This document shows, piece after piece, positions 53,302 to 60,596 of a DNA stretch of 64,000 nucleotides. Each line of letters opens with the position of its first letter. The first letter of the stretch is position 1. The notes under the pieces were generated by a model. The model was not told where the DNA came from and did no database searches. It saw only the letters and a list, made by a program, of their open reading frames with translations. The position numbers and the translations under genes are program-made. Origin of the DNA: Amoebidium appalachense (lineage: Eukaryota; Ichthyosporea); assembly GCA_963693365.1 (NCBI GenBank), contig CAVNZM010000023.1:1-64000 (forward strand), read 5' to 3'.

Positions 53302-54204
53302 TCACGATGTTGGTTCGAGTGGGGGGGGCAAGTTGGTTAATATTAACGATGCAAACCTCGGTGGTACGGCGTTTGCTATTAGAATATGCATTGCAATGAT
53401 GTTTAGCGGGAGCTCTGTTATGTAGCCAGTTGGGAACGTCTGGACGCTCTCTTTTTCTGTAATAGTCATGTTGCGTATATATCGAAACTCGGCATCCCAT
53501 AAATAAAACCCTTTTGATGTCATCGTGAACAGAAGACCGTCAATTGGACGTGGGGCCCCCACACCATGGCGGTATTTCAAGCCCCCCTCTAACCACGCCT
53601 CCAAACGCCCCTGCGACAATGAACTGTTTGTTATCCATGCCGTGTCTCTGGACGTTATTACATCTTTGGGAGATGGGGTTTGAACGAAGGGCAATGTCGA
53701 CGGATCCCACCCATCGTATGCAATGAGTCGTCTGCGGGTCTGGCACACTCCGTGGTCGGCCATGTTGACGATGACATATGGCACTCCTTCTCGACCTAGA
53801 AGACTTCTTAGACGTGGGTGGTTGACCTCCTCCACGGAGAAACTGTCATATGGCAAGGAATCAAAGAGATCGAGCATGTACAAAATCAGCTCCAATGTGT
53901 TGTCCTGGTCCCCCGCGTGATTGCGCGCGCTCGACAGCTCCTGGCACGGCGGGCTCGCATGCACGTGCAGGTGGTCGCCTGCCTCCATGGCCGGTACGGC
54001 CTCCATCAGCTCGCGCGCAAAGTCCTCTGCGGGCACGTCGCCTATGGTGCGCAGCATGTGCACGGCCCCGGGGTGGCGGGTGCGGTGCACCTCCAGCGCC
54101 ACGTCCCAGCTGTCGACCGCCACCGCCACCACCGCACCCGCCTGTCGCGCACCCTCACTGAACCCTCCCGCGCCACAGAACAGGTCGATCACGTACACCA
54201 CCAT
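53302..54204 (-). CDS. Cytosine-5 DNA methyltransferase, intact copy
   Basis: From Met 54,204 the product is 300 residues. Motif I is IDLFCGAGGFSEG (6-18), motif IV ASPPCQE with catalytic Cys 87, motif VI-like SVEEV (123-127; Glu kept where ENV is usual), motif VIII VCQTRRRLIAYDG (153-165) and motif X ANAVPPRFA near the C-terminus. The target-recognition region between VIII and IX is short, so specificity may be simple (for example a two- to four-base site; inference). It is the left unit of a tandem duplication with the gene at 54,336-55,357. Unlike its sister, the region upstream lacks the TATAAAG box, so expression may be weaker. Confidence 0.88.
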   Translation of the reverse strand: MVVYVIDLFCGAGGFSEGARQAGAVVAVAVDSWDVALEVHRTRHPGAVHMLRTIGDVPAEDFARELMEAVPAMEAGDHLHVHASPPCQELSSARNHAGDQDNTLELILYMLDLFDSLPYDSFSVEEVNHPRLRSLLGREGVPYVIVNMADHGVCQTRRRLIAYDGWDPSTLPFVQTPSPKDVITSRDTAWITNSSLSQGRLEAWLEGGLKYRHGVGAPRPIDGLLFTMTSKGFYLWDAEFRYIRNMTITEKESVQTFPTGYITELPLNIIAMHILIANAVPPRFASLILTNLPPPLEPTS

Positions 54205-54295
54205 GCTTGTGGATGCCTCGGATTTTTTGTGGATGGATCGGGGCTTCTCAAAACAAAAAACAGCCAAATACAGACTTAATTACATCCAAGCCTGC

Positions 54296-54410
54296 TCACA
54301 ACGCGTCCGTGCCCGGGTACGGGAACCCGACACCCTCACGCGTGGTCATGTCGCGGTACGTGTCGGGGTTGACCCGGGGCATCTGCATGGCCCCGGGCTT
54401 GAGACACCGG
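54296..54410 (-). pseudogene. Duplicated tail of the gene at 55,445-56,560
   Basis: This stretch matches about 55,440-55,560 (shared words GTCGCGGTACGTGTCGGGGT and GGGCATCTGCATGG, with the CACGCGTGGTCATG and CTCGCGCATGGTCATG variants). It encodes the last ~35 residues of that protein in altered form and has lost the rest of the gene. It shows where one duplication unit ends and the next begins. Confidence 0.85.
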
Positions 54411-55357
54411 CGCCGCCGAAATTGTATTCAGAATTGCGCAGGCCATCGCCGGCGGGACTGCGTTGGCGATTAACGTTTCTCTGCTCTCTTTCGAAGGCAC
54501 GCTTAGAGCCGTGATGTAGCCACATGGGAATGTCTGGAGCTTTTCCAATTCAGATGTTTGGATCCGTCTTATATATTCGAAACGTTCGTTCCATAGGTAG
54601 AACGGACTTCGCACGACCGTGTAGAAATATGCATTGCTAGGTAGCGATTTCCATGTCGGAAACACCTGGGTTTTCTTGGGGATAGTAACTTCCATGTCGA
54701 TGGTCCTTGTATTTTCCATTGGTCCCACTCCCTTGTCTCCCTCCATGTTTGCATTCGTATTGGGTAAATGCTCGCGGGGGTAATCCACGTAGCGTGCGGG
54801 GTTGGGTCTAGTTGGCTTAGTAGCGTCGGGGGCGAGGATCTGGGCATAGCGTAAGGGTTCCAACCGTCATATGCAAATAAACGCCTACGTGTCTGGCATA
54901 CCCCATACTCCCACATGTTCAGCACAATGTACGGCACGCCTTCCTCCGCGAACAGCTCTCTCAACCCGCGGTTGTTGACCTCCTCGATTGAGAAGCTGTC
55001 GTACGGCACGCAATCGAGGAGGTCCAATGTGTATCTTACCAACTGCAACGTGTCACCCACACGCCCCAGCCCCAGGCGCATCTCCGACAGCTCCTGGCAC
55101 GGCGGGCTCGCGTGCACGTGTAGGTGGTCGCCGGCCTCCATGGCCGGCACGGCCGCCATCAGCTCGCGTGCAAAGTCCTCTGCGGGCACGTCGCCTATGG
55201 TGCGCAGCATGTGCACGGCCCCGGGGTGGCGGGCGCGGTGCACCTCCAGCGCCACGTCCCAGCTGTCGACCGCCACCGCCACCACCGCACCCGCCTGTCG
55301 CGCGCCCTCGCTGAACCCTCCCGCGCCACAGAACAGGTCGATGACGTACACCACCAT
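54336..55357 (-). CDS. Cytosine-5 DNA methyltransferase, second copy with a frame break
   Basis: The N-terminal ~150 residues are almost identical to those of the copy at 53,302 (IDLFCGAGGFSEG, PPCQE with catalytic Cys, SIEEV, VCQTRRRLFAYDG). The first frame aligns with its sister through WITPASIYPIRMQTW; a neighbouring frame then carries the matching FYLWNERFEYIRR, TFPCGYITAL and IANAVPPAMA (motif X) segments. The frame switch falls in about 54,620-54,750, most likely near 54,745. The second frame ends at 54,336 inside the duplicated tail of the upstream gene, so its true C-terminus has been altered. The gene may be inactive unless the break is a sequencing error. Confidence 0.75.
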
Positions 55358-55426
55358 GCTTGTGGATGCCACTGATTTTTTGTGAATGGAACAGGGCATC
55401 TCAAAACAATAAACACCCGAATCGAA

Positions 55427-55433
55427 CTTTATA
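55427..55433 (-). promoter_or_regulatory. TATA box of the second methyltransferase gene
   Basis: The minus strand reads TATAAAG about 70 bp upstream of the ATG at 55,357, inside the 88-bp gap after the preceding gene. The corresponding place before the other copy (near 54,285) has changed to a sequence without TATAAA. Confidence 0.5.
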
Positions 55434-55444
55434 ATACAGCCTGC

Positions 55445-56560
55445 TCACGCCGCGTCCGTGCGCGGATACGGGAACGCCACGCCCTCGCGCATGGTCATGT
55501 TGTCGCGGTACGTGTCGGGGTTGACCCCGGGCATCTGCATCGGTCCGGGCGCCTGCTGCTGGCCCATGCCCATGCCCATGTCGTCGGCCCGCATGCGCTT
55601 GAGGCTGTCGCCGAAGTCGTCCAGCTCGGATTCCCGCTTGCGCGCGAGCATGGCCGCGAAGTCCGCCGTGGGCCGCGCGTTCATGGCCGCGCCGGATGCC
55701 GCCAGCAGCGCGTTGTTCTGCGCCTGCAGGCTGCTGTTGAACGCCTGCACGGACACCTGCTGCTGGAAGTTGCGCATGCGCGTGTACTCGTCGCGCTCGG
55801 CGGCCTCGAACATGGCCATGCGCTGCGACACGTCCTCCTGGGCCTTGAACCACGGAAGCAGGAAGTTCTTCTCGAGCGCGGCCTCCTGCGCCTTGAGCTG
55901 CTCGTTCTCGGCCTGCAGGCGGAAGTACTCGAGCTCCAGCTCCATCAGGCACTGCTGTAGCAGCTTGATCTCGCGGTCGCGCTTGGTGATCTCGATGGAG
56001 TCGGCCGGCTTGCTCTGGCGCACGAGGTCGGAGAACTGCGCGGCCACCTTGTCGAACCCCGGGTCCACGCGCACGCTCAGCGCGGCCATGGTGGTCGGCG
56101 GAACGGGGTGCTCGGCCTTGACGCGGCGGCGCTGCAAGGCTTTTGTGTGCACGGGAGCCGCCAAACGCTCGATGGCTGCCGCGAGCGCGGCATCGAAAGC
56201 CTCGGGGGTCGTGTCTGGTTCCAGCCTCAGCCAGTTCTCTGCGTACTCCTCCATGCTTGCGGTTGGGTTGGGTAGGTGGCGGGGGTGGAACGCATTCGCA
56301 AACATCGGCAGCGCGAGCACGCGCCAGTCGATGCCCGGGACCATCACCGTGCCGTCGCCCGACGACGTTACATTGATCAGAGGCGCTCCGCTCGGCTGTG
56401 TGAGCCATGCGTGCAGCACGGCGAGCAGCACACCGAGGGACGTGACCATTGTGGCGTGCGCGGGACCAAACGATTCTGGATCAGGCGAAATGGCTAGCTT
56501 GATTTTTTTGGGTCTTCCCGCCAGGATCTGGTTGAGCACATCGGGGTCCATGGATTCCAT
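55445..56560 (-). CDS. Coiled-coil protein with Met/Gly/Gln-rich tail
   Basis: From Met 56,560 (MESMDPDVLNQILAGRP) the product is 371 residues. The first ~130 residues contain a hydrophobic segment (LGVLLAVLHAWL) and a globular part. Residues about 180-320 are a helical, Gln/Glu-rich coiled coil (IKLLQQCLMELELEYFRLQA). The C-terminus has LKRMRADD followed by a GMGMGQQQAPGP stretch. I do not recognise a family; a structural or scaffold role is possible. The start is two bases after the stop of the upstream gene (TAATTATG), so translation may be coupled. The last ~35 codons have been duplicated at 54,296-54,410. Confidence 0.7.
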   Translation of the reverse strand: MESMDPDVLNQILAGRPKKIKLAISPDPESFGPAHATMVTSLGVLLAVLHAWLTQPSGAPLINVTSSGDGTVMVPGIDWRVLALPMFANAFHPRHLPNPTASMEEYAENWLRLEPDTTPEAFDAALAAAIERLAAPVHTKALQRRRVKAEHPVPPTTMAALSVRVDPGFDKVAAQFSDLVRQSKPADSIEITKRDREIKLLQQCLMELELEYFRLQAENEQLKAQEAALEKNFLLPWFKAQEDVSQRMAMFEAAERDEYTRMRNFQQQVSVQAFNSSLQAQNNALLAASGAAMNARPTADFAAMLARKRESELDDFGDSLKRMRADDMGMGMGQQQAPGPMQMPGVNPDTYRDNMTMREGVAFPYPRTDAA

Positions 56561-56562
56561 AA

Positions 56563-57684
56563 TTATGTGTAGCAGGCAAAATCGGTCGCGTCCACTGTGC
56601 TGTGCAGCATTGCCGTGAGCCACGCTAGGAGGACGACGTGGGTCAAGTAAACCGAGGCCTTGGTATACGATTGTTCCCGTATAAAGTCTCTTAGTTGAGC
56701 ATGCCCAATCTCTGTACCATTTGCACCCCGTTTCCTGTTTGCCAGTGCTAGGTTCCACACGACATCTGTATACCCGCTCGATGCGTCGTAGTATCTATAC
56801 GGGTGACCGGCGGGAGAGATCTGGGATGCCGTGTTCTTCTGTGCAATCCTGGCCGTGTTCACTATATCGGCGATGGTTAGGTCGGTCGCGGCGATGGCTA
56901 GCTGGGTTACAACAGCCGATGTCGCCGATGGGTACTCCGGATCTGCGCCTAAACATGACTGGACCAGTGCCTCGACCACCACGCGCGACTCGTCGTCACG
57001 CACCGCTGGCCAAGCCAGTGTGCTGGTGAAATAGGATCGCACCGAACAACCCTTCTCTGAAGCCGTACTGGCAATACCAACTACCATGCGTCTGTCCACC
57101 AACTCCAGTGTAAGCACCATCATCGATTCGTCCGTCAGATTGTGAGCATCACGGATGACCAACACGGCGCGCTTGTCGTTCTTTGCGATCCATTGGATGG
57201 CACGACGGGTGTCCGGATCGAGCAGGTCCTGGACCGTCAGGACCCATGGGAAGAGGTCAAGGGTCTTGCACACCTGGAAGACACACGTAAGCTTGCCCGC
57301 ACCACTTGGGCCGTAGAGCAGCAACCGCCCGCCGCCCCCCATTTCCGCGTGCACTCGCGATACTTCCGGCCGATTCGCGAGGATGTCGTCGACGATGTCC
57401 TCGCTTGGCGTCGACCGTTGCAGCATCACGCCAAGTTGTTTTGACAACTCGGTGTCGATGTCGGAATCGACGGAAATCCCAAGGTAATCCAACATATGCT
57501 TTCTACCCGCGCCCTTGGTGACCGCCTTTCTGATCTCAGCCTGTACACGAAGATAGCCCTTCAGTGTCCTCATTTCATTTAAGGCCTCCAACGCCTGCTG
57601 CTTTGTCGACGTCGGGGACCGTGCGTGATCTTCAACGTCGGGGTTTACACCCTCGAAAGAAACGTCCATATCATGCCCGTACAT
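56563..57684 (-). CDS. AAA-like P-loop ATPase with degenerate Walker A
   Basis: The 373-residue product has LLLYGPSGAGKLTC (about 121-134) where Walker A normally has GK[S/T]; here Lys is followed by Leu then Thr. It has a Walker-B-like RAVLVIRDAHN about 50 residues later and a sensor-like MVVGIASTAS. The helical lid and the distance between motifs resemble clamp-loader or ORC/Cdc6-type AAA proteins. The C-terminus has a hydrophobic segment (YLTHVVLLAWLTAML) that could be a membrane anchor. The ATG directly follows the stop of the upstream gene (TAAATG), and the stop is two bases before the next gene. Confidence 0.68.
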   Translation of the reverse strand: MYGHDMDVSFEGVNPDVEDHARSPTSTKQQALEALNEMRTLKGYLRVQAEIRKAVTKGAGRKHMLDYLGISVDSDIDTELSKQLGVMLQRSTPSEDIVDDILANRPEVSRVHAEMGGGGRLLLYGPSGAGKLTCVFQVCKTLDLFPWVLTVQDLLDPDTRRAIQWIAKNDKRAVLVIRDAHNLTDESMMVLTLELVDRRMVVGIASTASEKGCSVRSYFTSTLAWPAVRDDESRVVVEALVQSCLGADPEYPSATSAVVTQLAIAATDLTIADIVNTARIAQKNTASQISPAGHPYRYYDASSGYTDVVWNLALANRKRGANGTEIGHAQLRDFIREQSYTKASVYLTHVVLLAWLTAMLHSTVDATDFACYT

Positions 57685-58065
57685 TTATTTCGGCGCGCCC
57701 CACCGGTGCAGGGGGGCGCGCGCGGGCTCGCGGTGCAGCTGGGTGAGGTCGTCGCCCATCTGCATGACGACCCACCGCAGGCGCACGATCTCGCGCACGA
57801 ACCCATCCTGGTCGTGTTGCAGGTCAGCCAGTCGGTCTATAAGCTCTCCCACCTTGTCGTAGACGGCGTGCAGGTCGCGGCGAAATTCGTCCAGCTGCCG
57901 TGCGTACATCTCCACGAGCTCCGCCCTGCGGCCCACCTCGTGCTCCAGGCGCTCGACATTGTCCCGTAGGCGCCGCACCGTTGAGTATTCATCGTTGCGC
58001 ATGGCGCGCCCTAGCAGCACCGCGTCCGAAAGGGCCGTGAGTGGCCGCATGACGGTAAGCGACAT
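57685..58065 (-). CDS. Small coiled-coil protein
   Basis: From Met 58,065 (MSLTVMRPLTALSDAVLLGR) the product has 126 residues, nearly all helical with heptads (VRRLRDNVERLEHEVGRRAE and YDKVGELIDRLADLQHDQD). It is the first of three genes with no gap for separate promoters. Its stop codon directly touches the start of the ATPase gene. The upstream region is the 60-bp repeat array at 58,126. I see no known family; an adaptor or assembly role for the ATPase is an inference from gene order. Confidence 0.65.
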   Translation of the reverse strand: MSLTVMRPLTALSDAVLLGRAMRNDEYSTVRRLRDNVERLEHEVGRRAELVEMYARQLDEFRRDLHAVYDKVGELIDRLADLQHDQDGFVREIVRLRWVVMQMGDDLTQLHREPARAPLHRWGAPK

Positions 58066-58125
58066 TTTGTTTGGCGGGTGCACGCGTCTTTGCACGTAGA
58101 AAAAACAGCGTGATTCGAGAAACAT

Positions 58126-58455
58126 TTACGCGGCCGGCCGCGGTGATACGAGAATCAGACTTAGAAAAAAAAAACGAGTTTTATTTACGCGGCCGGCCGC
58201 GGTGATACGAGAATCAGACTTAGAAAAAAAAAAACGAGTTTTATTTACGCGGCCGGCCGCGGTGATACGAGAATCAGACTTAGAAAAAAAAACGAGTTTT
58301 ATTTACGCGTGCCGCGGTGATACGAGAATCAGACTTAGAAAAAAAAACGAGTTTTATTTACGCGGCCGGCCGCGGTGATACGAGAATCAGACTTAGAAAA
58401 AAAAAAACGAGTTTTATTTACGCGGCCGGCCGCGGTGATACGAGAATCAGACGAG
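58126..58455. repeat. Tandem array (six ~60-bp units) with a GCGGCCGGCCGC palindrome
   Basis: Each unit reads TTACGCGGCCGGCCGCGG, TGATACGAGAATCAGACTTA, an A-run of 8-11 bases, and CGAGTTTTATT. Five of six units carry the 12-bp perfect palindrome; one has CGCGTGCCGCGG instead. Reverse complements supply AATAAA words. The array lies upstream of the small coiled-coil gene and downstream of the gene ending at 58,585, and could be a replication origin, promoter or 3'-processing element. Confidence 0.92.
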
Positions 58456-58584
58456 ATACAGAAAAAGACGAACCCAGTTCGAACAGGCAGGGGTTATACA
58501 TACAAACCCCAAAGACAATCAAATAACATATAACTCCCGAGCTCACTACACTCCACTACCACTTTGCTTACAACTTGTCTTTGC
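58456..58584. other. Short spacer before the J-like gene end
   Basis: This is AT-rich intergenic sequence with a partial further repeat unit at its left end (GATACGAGAATCAGACGAG near 58,436). No gene is seen. Confidence 0.4.
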
Positions 58585-59772
58585 TTACAACTTGGGACCG
58601 ACATAATCGCCAAAGGCGCGGAGGGTCATCGGCATCATGTACTCGAGCTCCTCCCATTCGGGGGACAAGGGGCCATCGGCACGAACCACGTAGATAACGT
58701 TGTTGCGGTTAGTTCTGATGCCGGTGGCTTGGTACAACCATTCGAGGTAATCGATTTCCTCGGTGCTGCTGATCTGACAACGAAAGTGCACGTGCCCGTA
58801 GTGTCGAAACCGAGGCTCGAACGTGCCCAACGCATGAACGAACTCTGCTCCCCAATGTTTACCGTTTTGAAAAACCCCGAGGAGGAAACGACCCCTGGCA
58901 GGCATGCGGTCATCAACCTGGTGGGGTTGCCACGCCGCAATCTTCCGGTGTTCGGGCATGTCTGATGCGAGGCTAGCCAGGGCATACGGTGCACACGACG
59001 CGAAGTATGGAATCGGCCCCCCCTTGTCGCGGAAAATTTCACCATTGTAGTGTGCACGGACGCCGTTCTCGTCGGCAGGGGGTAGCGGTAAGTTGATCCC
59101 CCACACCATTAAATCTTGCAAGCCAAAGAATTCATCCTCGCACAGAACGTTCCCAATGGCAAGAAGTTTGCCGTCTTCGCCGTGTGTACTCTTGGGCTTG
59201 GGTGCGGGCTGGGCTTTCTGGGGGGCACGGGGCTTTGGGGACTGGCACGGCGAGGCTGCTTGTTCGTCGTCGCGGTTCCCGATGAGAAGACTTGCCTGTT
59301 TGACAATTTCATCCAAATAGGCACCACATGAAGTCTCCGATCCTTCTTCCAAGTTCTCGCGGGTGCAGACGCATCCGAAACGCGCAAAACTCGTGCTTTT
59401 GGTTACGTTTTCGCGGTACTCGTCGCTCCGACCGACCCCGGTCAGTCGTGTCAGAATGATGGTGGAACGTTTGAATATCTGCTTTTCCTCCTCACTCGCC
59501 CAAGTGGTGATTTTGTCGGCGTGGAAACGGGCGATCAACTTCTTGATACCGCTCAACGACGCGGACTGGAGACACCCAACCCACTTGGTCAGAAGGTGCG
59601 GCGAGCAGCCAGCCGCCTCCGCCGCAATGGACAAATTGGTAAAATCCGTGTTGTCGATGAACTCGGACACGGACTTGTCGGCGTCGCCCTCCACCGATGC
59701 GAGGTAGCGCAGACCGCGGTGAATGCAATCTGGGTCAAACCTCTTGTAGTCTACAACGAGTTTGTTCGCCAT
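58585..59772 (-). CDS. J-like domain protein, HAD variant (paralogue of the gene at 60,597)
   Basis: From Met 59,772 (MANKLVVDYKRFDPDC) the product is 395 residues. It shares order and many residues with the product at 60,597: RG(L/F)xxLAS near residue 20, GIKKLIARFHADK (75-87), a Cys-containing FGCVCTRENLEEG segment, a charged linker, LMVWGINLPLPPADENG, RAHYNGE, and LSPEWEELEYMMPMTLRAFG at the end. The segment that would carry the HPD of a J domain reads HAD here, so chaperone activation is doubtful. A TATA box (59,834-59,842) lies about 60 bp upstream. The function is unknown; the linker is Pro/Lys-rich. Confidence 0.72.
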   Translation of the reverse strand: MANKLVVDYKRFDPDCIHRGLRYLASVEGDADKSVSEFIDNTDFTNLSIAAEAAGCSPHLLTKWVGCLQSASLSGIKKLIARFHADKITTWASEEEKQIFKRSTIILTRLTGVGRSDEYRENVTKSTSFARFGCVCTRENLEEGSETSCGAYLDEIVKQASLLIGNRDDEQAASPCQSPKPRAPQKAQPAPKPKSTHGEDGKLLAIGNVLCEDEFFGLQDLMVWGINLPLPPADENGVRAHYNGEIFRDKGGPIPYFASCAPYALASLASDMPEHRKIAAWQPHQVDDRMPARGRFLLGVFQNGKHWGAEFVHALGTFEPRFRHYGHVHFRCQISSTEEIDYLEWLYQATGIRTNRNNVIYVVRADGPLSPEWEELEYMMPMTLRAFGDYVGPKL

Positions 59773-59833
59773 GTTTTTTCCACGTCTGGTTGATTGTCTG
59801 TGTGGTTGTGATCCATTTATTCCGCGTCTGTTG

Positions 59834-59842
59834 TTTATATAT
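59834..59842 (-). promoter_or_regulatory. TATA box of the HAD-variant J-like gene
   Basis: The minus strand reads ATATATAAA about 60 bp upstream of the ATG at 59,772. The distance matches that of the other J-like gene. Confidence 0.55.
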
Positions 59843-60531
59843 CTCAAATGGGATCTAAATGGCAAAAAATCAAGACAAAAAATCGATATCGCAATATGAT
59901 TGGTCCGCCATGATGTAAAGATATTTTCGCGCCAAATGATTGGTTCGCGGGCGGTTCACGTGTCACTTCGTGTCACTTGGCTATTTCGATTGGTCCGCCC
60001 TGAATTAAAAACCGGTTTCGGCCGGGCGGACCAATAAAAAGTTCGCCCAGATGCCAGCCATTGGATGGAGTCAGAGGAATTATTTTTGATTAGTTCACAT
60101 GGTTAAATTTGAAGCTCTGATTTGTCGCCATGGGTCGCGTGTTCTTCATCTATTGGTTTATTGTTGAAGCATAAATTTCATTGCAAGTCTGAAGCGCCCA
60201 ACGCGGTGCACATCGATATATATATATATTCCGCGGCTCACGGATCGAAACACCATCAAATAATCGAAATCGCAATATGATTGGTCCGCCATGATGTGAA
60301 GATATTTGCGCGCGAAATGATTGGTTTGCTGACGGTTAACGGGCCAATCATAAGTTCGCCAAGGTGCCAGCCATTGGAAGGAGTCGGAGGAATTATTTTT
60401 GGTTTGTTCATACGGTTTTCAACAAAGGTCTGATTGGTTGCGGTGGGTCGCGTGTTCTTCATCTATTGGCTTATTGTGTTGAAAGCTTAATTTTCATTGG
60501 ATATCTGAAGCGCCCAACGCGGTGTACATCG

Positions 60532-60540
60532 ATATATATA
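60532..60540 (+). promoter_or_regulatory. TATA box of the HPD J-like gene
   Basis: The plus strand reads ATATATATA about 57 bp upstream of the ATG at 60,597. The open frame from 60,522 would begin before it, so the ATG at 60,597 is preferred. Confidence 0.55.
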
Positions 60541-60596
60541 CGCGGCACGCGGGTCGAAACCCTCAGTGCACACAAGTAAAAGACACATCATTCAGT

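Larger units (their letters stand above)
59773..60596. promoter_or_regulatory. Divergent promoter region with a duplicated ~320-bp block
   Basis: Bases 59,881-60,260 and 60,262-60,570 are diverged direct copies (shared GCAATATGATTGGTCCGCCA, TGGAGTCAGAGGAATTATTT-like and GAAGCGCCCAACGCGGTG words). One copy has about 60 extra bases. Both copies have ATATATA boxes near their right ends (about 60,217-60,230 and 60,532-60,540) and several ATTGGT boxes. The second box lies about 60 bp before the start at 60,597, so it probably serves that gene; the first copy may be a former or alternative promoter. Confidence 0.75.

Noticed and set aside
50567-53500. 977-codon open frame antisense to the large helicase
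   Set aside because: It lies opposite a frame with clear helicase motifs, is Arg/His/Gly/Ala-rich without domains, and arises from high GC content and third-base bias of the true gene.
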